A stretch of 26,816 nt of DNA from Flavobacteriaceae bacterium (GTDB lineage Bacteria > Bacteroidota > Bacteroidia > Flavobacteriales > Flavobacteriaceae). Below the pieces are notes generated by a model. That model had not been told where the DNA came from and did not search any database. It saw only the letters and a list, made by a program, of their open reading frames with translations. Shown here piece after piece: positions 1-8,596 of this stretch. The stretch is from contig JAURDG010000002.1 in assembly GCA_030828025.1 (NCBI GenBank), positions 1 through 26,816 of the forward strand. The letters are read 5' to 3'. Numbering within the stretch: position 1 is the stretch's first letter; each line of letters starts with the position of its first letter. Made by a program: the position numbers and the translations under genes.

Positions 1-206
1 GTATCTACCCAACACTTGTCGGAAATTATATAATGGTAACTGGTCTAAAACAAAAAAGTGTTTATTCCATATATGATATTACGGGAGCGATTGTTGGTAA
101 TGCAGATATTTTAGAAACAGGTGTTATTAATACAGTGTATCTCCCAAGTGGATTTTACTTTCTCTGCATTAATGACAAGAATATATTTAAGTTTATAAAA
201 AAGTAA
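1..206 (+). CDS. C-terminal end of a T9SS-secreted protein (5' truncated by window)
   Basis: The first complete codon is at base 3 and the frame stays open for 67 residues to the TAA at 204-206. The residues fit the type A sorting domain used by the type IX secretion system: YPTLVGNYIMV near the start, then an SIYDITG strand, a YLPSGFYFL strand and a basic end FKFIKK. In such proteins this domain directs export across the outer membrane and is then removed or anchored. The functional part lies left of the window, so the protein's activity cannot be told. It is upstream of a glycan-utilization locus but separated from it by about 730 bp with a terminator, so it is probably a separate unit. Confidence 0.75.
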   Translation, partial: IYPTLVGNYIMVTGLKQKSVYSIYDITGAIVGNADILETGVINTVYLPSGFYFLCINDKNIFKFIKK

Positions 207-542
207 TTCAGCCAAAATAAACTTGTGCTGAACCAAGTCGATTACGTCACTTACCTTACCGTATTTTGCTTTGGCACATTTTAGTTTTTAATTTACGCAA
301 TGCTAATTTTAGCCACCTATTTATTAGGTTGGTATCCTTATTTATTAGGCTTAATGCTGAATATACATTTGTATCACCTGTTATTTTGGTTCCTGAATAA
401 TGGTAAATTCCATGTGGAGTGTCCATCATGTTATTAGGATGTGAATCTAAAAGAAGCATTGGAAATAGTCTAACTATTTAAACCAATAATATTTTGAAAC
501 ATTTTCAAGCTCTGTTTCGAAAATAGCTCAATGGGGTGTACT

Positions 543-568
543 AAAGCCCGCATTTGCGGGTTTTTTGT
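543..568 (+). terminator. Rho-independent terminator
   Basis: CCCGC (547-551) pairs with GCGGG (556-560) around the loop ATTT, extended by A/T and G-U pairs, and is followed by six T. It lies about 340 bp after the upstream stop codon, so it ends either a long 3' UTR or a short unannotated transcript. The 30 bases before it resemble those before the terminator at 16318-16348. Confidence 0.75.
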
Positions 569-770
569 TTTAAAAAGATTCTAAATGTTTGTTTGCATAA
601 GCCTAAATATTTATGAATATAGAATATACATGTTATTAGGCAAACAAAAATTTGATTGTCAAAATCAAATGGACATACAAAAGATGAATTAACACTTGTG
701 AATTTTTTCCTCTATTCTAATTAACCATAAAGGCATTATCAATTATTTTATTTTCGAATTTTACACGTGT

Positions 771-811
771 TTTATGAGTACTTTTTAAATTTAGAAAGAA
801 CTTATTAATAA
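771..811 (+). promoter_or_regulatory. Shared locus element, copy 1 (upstream of GH92 operon)
   Basis: Aligned without gaps to 6851-6891, about 33 of 41 bases agree. The core AGTACTTTTTAAAT is at 777-790, and GAACTTATTAATAA follows where the other copy has GAACATATTAGTAA. A position 126-160 bp before the GH92 start codon fits a promoter or activator site with a long leader. That the neighbouring ECF sigma factor recognises it is inference. Confidence 0.5.
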
Positions 812-936
812 GTACATAAAGTTTTATTAAAAAAAAACGAATAACTCGAAAACACCCTCCTTTTAATTGAAACTAGGTGCTTTAGCATCTATTTTTTAAT
901 TTATGGGTTAATGTTGTTTTATATAATTTAGTTAGC

Positions 937-3060
937 ATGAAGTATTTATATTGTTTACTTCTATTTTCCATAATGCATAGTTATGGTCAAGACTTGACCA
1001 AGTATGTAGATACAAGAATTGGCTCACAAGATAACGGTTTAGAAAGTGGATATACCTTTACAGGAGCTACATATCCATTTGGGATGATTCAATTTACTCC
1101 TAGCTTTTTTTCACCAGACAGAGGCTTTGTAGTAACTCAATTGAGTGGGGCAGGGTGTTCAAACATGGGAAATTTTCCTGTTGTACCCATTGCTGGAGAA
1201 CCTCTTATTTCGCCAAATAACATGAGCGATTCCAATACGATAAAGTCTATTGATGCACATGAGGCTGGTTTATTATCTGCTACCGTTAATAACAACATTC
1301 GCGTAAATTTAACAGCATCTAAGCGAGCAGGTTTTGCAACATTTATTTTTAATAAGGATGTACAAAAAGGCACAATTGCTATTGGGTCTGGTGTCAATTC
1401 AACATTTGTTTCAGATGCCCATGTAAAGGTAACTTCTGCGCGTACTTGTGAGGGATATGCTAGAGGTGGAGAATTTTGTGGAACAGAAACAGACTACACT
1501 ATATATTTTGCCGCAGAGTTTGACAAACCTTCAGTTGATCATAGCGTTTGGAGTAATGCAGATTTGATAAAATCTAATGAAATTCATGGACCAAACTCTG
1601 GAGCCCTGTTTGTTTTTGACACAACCAATGATAAAGAAGTCAATTATCGAATTTCGATTTCTTTTGTTTCTGTAGAAAACGCAAAAGGAAATTTACAATC
1701 AGAAAATCTTGATTTTTCTTTTGAAACATATAGGTCATTTAACAAAGCCGAATGGAATAAACTTTTAAATATAATCAAGGTAAAATCTGACAATCACGAC
1801 CGATTAACTCAATTTTACTCAAGTTATTACAGGACGCTCATTCACCCTAATATCGTTAGTGATGCCAATGGCGAGTATATGGGTGCCGATTATAAAGTTC
1901 ACAAATCACTTACTGGAAGAGAACAATACAGCTCATACAGCGCTTGGGATACCTACAGAACACAAGCACAGCTTTTGGCATGGCTTTTTCCAAAAAGGAG
2001 TAGTGATATGATGCAGTCATTGGTTGATTTTGCTGATCAGGCAGGTGGATACGGCAGATGGATTTTGGCCAATATAGAAACGGGAATTATGCAGGGCGAC
2101 CCAACTTCTATTATAATTGCAAACTCGTATGCTTTTGGCGCTAAAGACTTCGATCTTGAAAAAGCCTATTTTCATATGAAAAGAGGTGCTACTATACCTA
2201 AGTTAAAAGCGCAGAATCAAGAGATCAGACCTTTTTTACAAGAATACATTAGTTATGGACATACCTATGCATCTATGCTTTTAGAGTACACCTCTGCCGA
2301 CTTTGCGATTGGCCAATTTGCACAAAACGCGCTAAGACTAAGTGAAGATTCCCGCTTCTTCTTTGAACGATCCAAAAGCTGGAAAAACATCTATAATCCA
2401 GAAACAACCTGGCTTAACTCAAGGAATCCCGATGGCACTTGGAAAAGCATGACTTCTGATTGGCGAGAAGGAACATATAAAAATTATTTTTGGATGATTC
2501 CTTATGATTTAGAAACCTTGATTGACACCATGGGCGGACAAAAACTAGCTGAAGACAGGCTTGATGTGCTATTTGAACGGCTAGACGCAAAATATGATGA
2601 TGATTGGTTTGCGAGTGGAAATGAGCCTGACTTTCATGTACCATGGGTATATAACTGGACTAAGTCTCCAGAAAAAACATCCTTAACAATTAAACGAATA
2701 CAAGACGAAATCTATGACGCATCTATAACTGGACTTCCTGGAAATGACGACCTTGGAACGATGGGCGCATGGTATGTTTTTTCCTCTATGGGTTTATATC
2801 CGGTAATCCCAGGTATTTCAGGATTTTCATTAAACTTACCACAATTTGAACAGGTAACGATTCAATTGCCTAATAGCGAATTAATCATAAAAAAAGGGAA
2901 CAGCCAACTAAACACGATTAGGTCTGTTTTGGTAAATGGAAGCCAACACAACAGTACTTGGCTCGATTTAGAAAAATTAAAAAACGGTGGTGTTATCCAT
3001 CACAACAACATTGATTCTTCAAAGAAATGGAAAATAACCAGCCAACCTCCACAGTTCTGA
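937..3060 (+). CDS. GH92 family glycoside hydrolase (putative alpha-mannosidase) 1
   Basis: This 707-residue secreted protein has an N-terminal signal peptide of about 17 residues ending near SYG-Q. It matches glycoside hydrolase family 92, calcium-dependent exo-alpha-mannosidases that invert configuration. Family features seen are YVDTRIGS and TGATYPFGM near the N terminus, the probable acid Glu511 in WREGT, the block GNEPDFHVP at 561-569, and GNDDLGTMGAW at 602-612. In the family, two acidic residues in this last block form the base. Here the first is Asn603 and the second Asp605, a variant seen in other GH92 enzymes. It likely acts in the periplasm or at the outer membrane, removing mannose from oligosaccharides. 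It is first in an operon with a second GH92, whose start overlaps its 3' end by 34 bp. The exact linkage cleaved is not evident. Confidence 0.9.
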   Translation: MKYLYCLLLFSIMHSYGQDLTKYVDTRIGSQDNGLESGYTFTGATYPFGMIQFTPSFFSPDRGFVVTQLSGAGCSNMGNFPVVPIAGEPLISPNNMSDSNTIKSIDAHEAGLLSATVNNNIRVNLTASKRAGFATFIFNKDVQKGTIAIGSGVNSTFVSDAHVKVTSARTCEGYARGGEFCGTETDYTIYFAAEFDKPSVDHSVWSNADLIKSNEIHGPNSGALFVFDTTNDKEVNYRISISFVSVENAKGNLQSENLDFSFETYRSFNKAEWNKLLNIIKVKSDNHDRLTQFYSSYYRTLIHPNIVSDANGEYMGADYKVHKSLTGREQYSSYSAWDTYRTQAQLLAWLFPKRSSDMMQSLVDFADQAGGYGRWILANIETGIMQGDPTSIIIANSYAFGAKDFDLEKAYFHMKRGATIPKLKAQNQEIRPFLQEYISYGHTYASMLLEYTSADFAIGQFAQNALRLSEDSRFFFERSKSWKNIYNPETTWLNSRNPDGTWKSMTSDWREGTYKNYFWMIPYDLETLIDTMGGQKLAEDRLDVLFERLDAKYDDDWFASGNEPDFHVPWVYNWTKSPEKTSLTIKRIQDEIYDASITGLPGNDDLGTMGAWYVFSSMGLYPVIPGISGFSLNLPQFEQVTIQLPNSELIIKKGNSQLNTIRSVLVNGSQHNSTWLDLEKLKNGGVIHHNNIDSSKKWKITSQPPQF

Positions 3061-5384
3061 TTCATAGATCAAATCATTATTTCTGTACACTATTTTTTTT
3101 ATTTTTATTAAGCACGAGTGTATATGCTCAACAATCAATGGATTATGTACGTTATGTAAATCCGTTAATTGGTTCTGATTCCTCACACGCATTATCCAAC
3201 GGCAATACCTATCCTGCCATAGCTGTGCCTTTTGGCATGAATTTTTGGACTCCTCAAACAGGTAAAATGGGTGACGGTTGGATTTATACCCATAAGAATC
3301 AAGGATTAGTTGGTTTTAGACAGACCCATCAACCAAGCCCATGGATTAATGACTATGGCGCATTTTCGCTTATGCCCATGACTGGAGAATTAAAGCTTTT
3401 GGAGCATGACAGGCAAACCCCTTTTGAAAATACTGTTGTGAAGCCATATTACTATGAAACACTGCTAACGGATACCAAAATTAAAGTAGCGTTAGCGCCA
3501 ACTAGTAGTGTAGGCCATTTTAGATTTACCTTTCCAAAAAACCAAACAGTACATATTGTTGTAGATGCTTTTTTTAAGGGCTCGTCTGTAAAAATCGATT
3601 CCTCTTCCAACAGAATATACGGAGTTTCTAAAAATAGCTCAGGCGGAACTCCAGAAAATTTTGCAAATTATTTTGTGATTGAATTTGACACTCCATTTGA
3701 TGTGGCAGGGACTTGGAATGGGGCTGGAGAAAAATTTAACGAAACATCTTTGTCCGGTAGTCACGTAGGTGCTTATGTCAGTTTCAATACAGCTAACAAC
3801 TCGATCATAGAAGCCAAAGTAACCTCTTCTTTTATAAGCCATGCGCAAGCCCTAATAAATTTGAACAGAGAACTTGAACAGGCGCAATCTTTTAGTGATA
3901 CAAAAGAGAAAGCAAAAGAAGCATGGAACAATGAGCTATCCAAAATTCATATTGAATCCCCAAATAAAAATGATAGCCAGTACACTGTTTTTGAGGATAA
4001 TCTGATAAAGTTTTACTCTAGCTTTTATAGGTCGTTATTGTTCCCTCGTGCGTTCCATGAATATAATGAACAAGGAAAAAAAATACATTATAGCCCTTAT
4101 GATGGAAAGATTTACGATGGGCCTTTATACACCGATAATGGCTTTTGGGATACATTTAGAGCCGTATTTCCTTTTTACAATTTGCTTTATCCCGAAAAGA
4201 TGGATGACATTATTCAGGGGATTATGGTCAATCCATACAAAGAAAGTGGATGGCTTCCAGAATGGTCAAGTCCAGGTCATCGCGATTGCATGATAGGCTC
4301 CAACTCGGCATCAATTATTGCAGAAGCTTATTTGAAAGGTGCTAGAAACTTTGATGTTCAAACGGCTTATCAAGCCATACTAAACAGTTCCAAAAATGAA
4401 GGACCGCTAAGTTCTGTTGGAAGAAAAGGGGCAAAAGAATATAATACGTTGGGATACATCCCATTTGATATTTCCATCAACGAAAGTGTTGCTAGAACGC
4501 TCGAGTATGCCTACAACGATTTTTGTATCATGAAACTTGCCGAAGAACTTGATAGGCCCAAAGATGAAATAGAGTTGTTTAAAAACAGAGCACTGAACTA
4601 TCAATATGTTTTTGATAAGTCAGTGAATTTTATGAGAGGTAAATCAAGTCAAGGTGAATTTGAAGACCCGTTTAATCCATTCAAATGGGGAGGTGTTTTT
4701 ACAGAAGGTAGCGCATGGCACTACACATGGTCTGTATTACATGATTTTGAAGGCTTGATTAACCTAATGGGTGGACGCCAATCATTCGACGAAAAAATGG
4801 ATGCTATTTTTTCTACACCTCCTACTTCTGACCATAGTTATTACGGCTTTAAAATTCACGAAATTCTAGAAATGGAACTTATTGAAATGGGGCAATACGC
4901 TCATGGAAATCAACCCATTCAGCATGTGTTATATCTCTATAACTATATCAATAAACCTTGGAAAACACAAGAGAAGGTACGCTATGTTATGGACAACCTG
5001 TATGGGTCAGGACCTGATGGGTATTGTGGCGATGAAGATAATGGACAAACTTCCGCATGGTTTTTATTCTCGGCATTAGGCTTTTATCCCGTGGCACCAA
5101 TAACGGGCGAATATATCATTGGGAGCCCATTGTTTGAAGACGTAACCGTTAAGTTGAGTAATGGAAACAGCATCAGGATTCAAGCGAATGGAAATTCTAA
5201 AGAGCGTATTTATGTTCAAGATATAAGGGTGAATGGAAAAAAGTACGATAAGAACTGGTTTGATCACGATGATTTAATGAACGGCGGTAACATAGACTTT
5301 AGGATGTCTAAATCGCCCAATTTTAATAGAGGAACCGATGAAAACCTAACGCCATATTCAATGTCGAAACCTGCTACAAAATAG
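3027..5384 (+). CDS. GH92 family glycoside hydrolase (putative alpha-1,2-mannosidase) 2
   Basis: This 785-residue GH92 enzyme is only distantly similar to its neighbour. The ATG at 3027 lies inside the end of the upstream gene. It is kept because it is the only start that includes the hydrophobic signal segment (about residues 20-34, ending VYA-QQ). Features seen: NGNTYPAIAVPFGM, the FRQTHQPSPWINDYG block, the probable acid Glu560 in TEGSAWHYTW, HGNQPIQH at 626-633, and GDEDNGQTSAW at 668-678. Asp669 and Asp671 match the base pair described for Bacteroides thetaiotaomicron BT3990, an alpha-1,2-mannosidase. The usual Glu of GNEP is Gln629 here. The likely role is exo-removal of mannose from imported mannan or N-glycan fragments. 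A sugar porter follows 43 bp downstream. Confidence 0.92.
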   Translation: MENNQPTSTVLIHRSNHYFCTLFFLFLLSTSVYAQQSMDYVRYVNPLIGSDSSHALSNGNTYPAIAVPFGMNFWTPQTGKMGDGWIYTHKNQGLVGFRQTHQPSPWINDYGAFSLMPMTGELKLLEHDRQTPFENTVVKPYYYETLLTDTKIKVALAPTSSVGHFRFTFPKNQTVHIVVDAFFKGSSVKIDSSSNRIYGVSKNSSGGTPENFANYFVIEFDTPFDVAGTWNGAGEKFNETSLSGSHVGAYVSFNTANNSIIEAKVTSSFISHAQALINLNRELEQAQSFSDTKEKAKEAWNNELSKIHIESPNKNDSQYTVFEDNLIKFYSSFYRSLLFPRAFHEYNEQGKKIHYSPYDGKIYDGPLYTDNGFWDTFRAVFPFYNLLYPEKMDDIIQGIMVNPYKESGWLPEWSSPGHRDCMIGSNSASIIAEAYLKGARNFDVQTAYQAILNSSKNEGPLSSVGRKGAKEYNTLGYIPFDISINESVARTLEYAYNDFCIMKLAEELDRPKDEIELFKNRALNYQYVFDKSVNFMRGKSSQGEFEDPFNPFKWGGVFTEGSAWHYTWSVLHDFEGLINLMGGRQSFDEKMDAIFSTPPTSDHSYYGFKIHEILEMELIEMGQYAHGNQPIQHVLYLYNYINKPWKTQEKVRYVMDNLYGSGPDGYCGDEDNGQTSAWFLFSALGFYPVAPITGEYIIGSPLFEDVTVKLSNGNSIRIQANGNSKERIYVQDIRVNGKKYDKNWFDHDDLMNGGNIDFRMSKSPNFNRGTDENLTPYSMSKPATK

Positions 5385-5427
5385 TTACATCAAAAAAACA
5401 CCTATAATTCTTTAATAATCGTTACAA

Positions 5428-6738
5428 ATGAATCGAATTACAACAATTTCAATAACTGTTGCCTTAGCTGGTTTTTTATTTGGCTTTGACACTGTTGTCA
5501 TTTCAGGGGCTGATGAGCAATTGCAAGCATTATGGAAAACTACGGATTTTTTTCACGGCACATTCATAATGTCTATGGCTTTATGGGGCACTGTTTTGGG
5601 AGCCATATTTGCAAACTATCCTTGCGATAAGTTTGGACGCAAGAATACATTAATCTGGATAGGAATATTGTATTTTGTTTCAGCTGTAGGATCAGGGCTG
5701 GCTGTTGACCCCTATATGTTTTCGTTTTTTCGTTTTATTGGGGGCTTAGGTGTAGGTGCTTCAACCGTTGCCGCACCCACGTATGTTTCAGAAATTGCAC
5801 CAAGTCATCAACGCGGTAGATTAGTGGCGTTGTATCAATTTAATATTGTTTTAGGTATTTTGATGGCTTTTATTTCCAACTTTTTGTTGAATGATGTGGG
5901 AGCGCAACCTTGGCGGTGGATGGTCGGCATTGAGGCACTACCGGCACTTATCTACACCATTCTAGTTGTTGGTGTTCCTAATTCACCCCGTTGGCTGTTA
6001 AGCAAACGTGGCGACATAGCTGGCGCTCGTGGCGTGTATTTGGAGTTGCACGGCAAAGACTTTGATCCTTCTCTTTTAGACGCACAACAAAACGAAACAA
6101 CAGGGACTTCACGGTTTTTTTCTAAGGCCTATAAGTTCCCTATTCTATTGGCATTTTTAATCGCTTTTTTCAATCAACTTTCGGGCATTAATGCGTTTTT
6201 GTATTATGCTCCTCGCATATTCAAATCGGCCGGATTAGATCAGAGTGCTTCTTTGCTTTCTAGTATAGGTATTGGTGTTACAAACCTTCTATTTACAATT
6301 TTAGGTGTTTATCTAATTGATCGCCTTGGAAGAAAAACGTTAATGTACTTTGGGTCTGTTGGCTACATTGTTTCGCTAACTATGGTTGGTTTGGCATTTT
6401 TATTTTCTTGGCAAGGAATTATTGTTCCCGTTTTCTTGTTTCTTTTTATTGCATCCCATGCCATAGGTCAAGGTGCTGTTATTTGGGTGTTTATTTCTGA
6501 GATTTTCCCCACAAGTTTACGTGCTAAAGGGCAATCGTTTGGTAGTTCTACGCATTGGGTTCTTGCGGCACTAATCACCCTTTTTATGCCGGTTGCATTG
6601 GGCAGTTTGGCTAATCCAGGGTATGTGTTTTTGTTTTTTGCAATTATGATGGTATTCCAACTGCTGTTTGTCGCCTTAATGATGCCAGAAACCAAGGGTG
6701 TATCTCTTGAAAAGCTTCAAGAGCTTTTGCGTAGATAA
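5428..6738 (+). CDS. MFS sugar porter (sugar:H+ symporter family)
   Basis: This 436-residue inner-membrane protein has the pattern of twelve hydrophobic segments of the sugar porter family of the major facilitator superfamily. Signature motifs: GFLFGFDTVVISGA in TM1, DKFGRK (67-72) in the TM2-3 loop, YVSEIAPSHQRGR (119-131), PNSPRWLLSKRG (184-195), NQLSGIN (249-255) in TM7, DRLGRK in the second half, and PETKGVSLEKLQ at the end. It is the last gene of the GH92 operon and probably imports the hexose the two GH92 enzymes release, most simply mannose. The substrate is inferred from context and cannot be read from the sequence. Confidence 0.92.
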   Translation: MNRITTISITVALAGFLFGFDTVVISGADEQLQALWKTTDFFHGTFIMSMALWGTVLGAIFANYPCDKFGRKNTLIWIGILYFVSAVGSGLAVDPYMFSFFRFIGGLGVGASTVAAPTYVSEIAPSHQRGRLVALYQFNIVLGILMAFISNFLLNDVGAQPWRWMVGIEALPALIYTILVVGVPNSPRWLLSKRGDIAGARGVYLELHGKDFDPSLLDAQQNETTGTSRFFSKAYKFPILLAFLIAFFNQLSGINAFLYYAPRIFKSAGLDQSASLLSSIGIGVTNLLFTILGVYLIDRLGRKTLMYFGSVGYIVSLTMVGLAFLFSWQGIIVPVFLFLFIASHAIGQGAVIWVFISEIFPTSLRAKGQSFGSSTHWVLAALITLFMPVALGSLANPGYVFLFFAIMMVFQLLFVALMMPETKGVSLEKLQELLRR

Positions 6739-6739
6739 C

Positions 6740-6788
6740 AGCAAAACAACTCATTTAAGCGGTCTTTGCAATTAAGGTTGTTTTTGCT
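6740..6788 (+). terminator. Possible terminator after the GH92-transporter operon
   Basis: AGCAAAACAAC (6740-6750) is complementary to GTTGTTTTTGCT (6777-6788) with one extra T, around a 26-nt loop. It begins just after the transporter stop codon. The stem is AT-rich and the loop long, so this is a weak call. Confidence 0.35.
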
Positions 6789-6850
6789 TATGATCGGAAT
6801 TAGTTAAAATAACATCATATTTTTCACTAAAAATTAAATATTTCCCTCAT

Positions 6851-6891
6851 TTTTTGAGTACTTTTTAATTAAAATAGGAACATATTAGTAA
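6851..6891 (+). promoter_or_regulatory. Shared locus element, copy 2 (upstream of sigma factor)
   Basis: The core AGTACTTTTTAATT is at 6857-6870, followed by GGAACATATTAGTAA at 6877-6891. The element is similar over about 40 bp to 771-811, and its core to 14147-14160. It ends 17 bp before the sigma factor ATG, the right distance for a promoter with a short leader. Autoregulation by the ECF sigma factor is plausible but unproven. Confidence 0.5.
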
Positions 6892-6908
6892 ACTGGGAAA
6901 GTTTTTAT

Positions 6909-7478
6909 ATGGATTTTAACAAAAATTTAGTGGAGCTACTGTTCTGGAAGGATATTATTTCTGGAGATGAAGCTGCATTTTCTTCCATATTCAAATCGTA
7001 TTATAAACCTTTATTCAATTTTGGTAAACTCTATACATCTGACAAGTCTATAATTAACGACTCAATCCAAGACTTGTTTATGGATTTTTGGGAAAAAAGA
7101 AAAAACTTGAACCCAGACGTGGATGTTAAATCCTACATATTTGGCGGTTTTAGAAATAAGCTTTTTAAAAAAATCAATCAAAGATCTTTCATTAAACAAT
7201 TTGGAGATGATAATGTTAAAGTAGGTTTTGAATTGTCTTACGAAGACATCGAGATAGAAAAAGAGTCAGATAAGTTAAAAGTTTTAAAACTGAACAAAAT
7301 TTTAAATCAACTACCGCCAAAACAAAAAGAAGTGATTTATCTAAAGTTTTTTAAAGGTTTAGATAACGAACAAATTGCTGAAGTACTAAAAATAAATTAC
7401 CAATCGGTAAAAAACCATGTCTATCGATCAATCTTAGTGTTAAGAGAAAAATCGAAAAAAGAAGACCATAAAAATTAA
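6909..7478 (+). CDS. ECF sigma factor, Bacteroidota FecI-like type
   Basis: This 189-residue protein has the two-domain layout of extracytoplasmic-function sigma factors. Region 2 is at about residues 20-90 (GDEAAFSSIFKSYYKPLF, then IQDLFMDFWEKR). Region 4, a helix-turn-helix, is at about 127-178 (LPPKQKEVIYLKFFKGLDNEQIAEVLKI, then YQSVKNHVYRSI). Regions 1.1 and 3 are absent, as expected. The gene ends one base before a FecR-type anti-sigma gene, and a SusC with an STN domain follows. In known systems of this layout, binding of the glycan at SusC releases the sigma factor through FecR. Likely targets are its own operon and the units carrying the shared upstream element. Confidence 0.93.
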   Translation: MDFNKNLVELLFWKDIISGDEAAFSSIFKSYYKPLFNFGKLYTSDKSIINDSIQDLFMDFWEKRKNLNPDVDVKSYIFGGFRNKLFKKINQRSFIKQFGDDNVKVGFELSYEDIEIEKESDKLKVLKLNKILNQLPPKQKEVIYLKFFKGLDNEQIAEVLKINYQSVKNHVYRSILVLREKSKKEDHKN

Positions 7479-7479
7479 A

Positions 7480-8553
7480 ATGAAGAAAGAAAAAACAATT
7501 GTGAACATTGAAGATTTAATCCAAAATGAATCTTTTAGAAATTGGATTCTCAATAATGAATACAATACTTATTGGGAAGACTTTGCTATTGATTCTGCCA
7601 AAAATGCGCATTTGGTTGAACGTGCGAAAACGTTCTTTCTAACTTTCAATGCTTTTGAAGAAAAATTTTCTGACTTTGAAGTAGAAGAACAACTATATAG
7701 CTTAAAGTCAAAACTGGACGTTGATTTTCATAAAAAGCGCCGAAGCTCTTTTAGACTTGTTTTAGCAACTTTAGCGATTGTTCTTATTTCAGGAAGTTTT
7801 TTCTTTAACAAATTTTATCCCGCAGACAATACCAGTAATTATAATACGTCCCCAGCTGAAGGGCTAATCGAACAAATTAACAATAGTAATACGCCAAAAC
7901 TCATAACGCTTTCTGACGGTAGCTCTGTACTGTTACAGCCCAAAAGTAAACTTTCTTATTCGAACGAATTTGATATTGTTAAAAGAGAGGTTTTTTTAGA
8001 AGGTGAAGCTTTTTTTGAAGTTAGTAAAAATCAATACAAACCCTTTTTTGTTTACTCTAACGAAGTTGTAACGCATGTCTATGGGACAAGTTTTCGTGTG
8101 ATCGCTTTTGATGAATTAGATGAGGTCAAAGTGATCGTAAAGACTGGAAAAGTTAAGCTTAGAAAATCAAATATTATTGATAAGTATGATCTAAACGAAA
8201 TAACACTTTTGCCAAATCAAGCAGCACGCTTTGATCGAAATGAAAAATTGTTTGATAAGGTTATACAAATTGAGGAAGACAAACAGATGGAATCTGATCT
8301 AACCAAAATAGATAAGCTAAACTTTGTGTTTGTTGATACACCGATTACCCAAATTTTTTCAACGATTGAGGATCTTTATCATTTAAGGATTGAGTTTACT
8401 CAAGACAACCTCGAAAACTGCTTTGTTACCACATCTTTATCAGATGTTCCGCTTCCAGAAAAGTTGAAAATTTTGTGCTTCAGTATTGGTGACAATACTA
8501 CCTACGAACTGGTTGGAAATAAAATAATCATCAATTCTGATGGCTGTAAGTAA
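7480..8553 (+). CDS. FecR-family anti-sigma factor
   Basis: This 357-residue protein has the single-span layout of Bacteroidota FecR regulators. An N-terminal cytoplasmic part (1-88) would bind the sigma factor. One membrane helix follows at about 91-109, after a KKRR stop-transfer cluster. The periplasmic FecR domain is at about 135-235 (ITLSDGSSVLLQPKSKLSY, REVFLEGEAFFEVSK, YGTSFRV). The C terminus (about 278-355) has the DUF4974 pattern: LNFVFVDTPITQIFSTIEDLY, then LKILCFSIGDNTTYEL. The C-terminal part is expected to contact the STN domain of SusC across the periplasm. Co-transcription with the sigma gene is shown by the one-base spacing. Confidence 0.93.
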   Translation: MKKEKTIVNIEDLIQNESFRNWILNNEYNTYWEDFAIDSAKNAHLVERAKTFFLTFNAFEEKFSDFEVEEQLYSLKSKLDVDFHKKRRSSFRLVLATLAIVLISGSFFFNKFYPADNTSNYNTSPAEGLIEQINNSNTPKLITLSDGSSVLLQPKSKLSYSNEFDIVKREVFLEGEAFFEVSKNQYKPFFVYSNEVVTHVYGTSFRVIAFDELDEVKVIVKTGKVKLRKSNIIDKYDLNEITLLPNQAARFDRNEKLFDKVIQIEEDKQMESDLTKIDKLNFVFVDTPITQIFSTIEDLYHLRIEFTQDNLENCFVTTSLSDVPLPEKLKILCFSIGDNTTYELVGNKIIINSDGCK

Positions 8554-8596
8554 ACGTAATTTTTAGATAATTCAATAACAATTAAACCAATATAAT

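Larger units (their letters stand above)
207..936. other. Long AT-rich intergenic region
   Basis: No convincing gene is present. The region holds a rho-independent terminator at 543-568 and, closer to the GH92 gene, a copy of the element shared by the locus operons (771-811). That copy includes a 14-bp palindrome, ACTTATTAATAAGT, at 800-813. A 67-codon reverse frame at 256-459 has no recognisable domain or promoter and is not called. If the shared element is the promoter, the GH92 mRNA would have a leader of roughly 120 nt. Confidence 0.6.

Noticed and set aside
256..459. 67-codon reverse-strand reading frame
   Set aside because: No recognisable domain, no TAnnTTTG promoter, AT-rich DNA and an isolated position. 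A decayed gene fragment cannot be excluded but is not supported.
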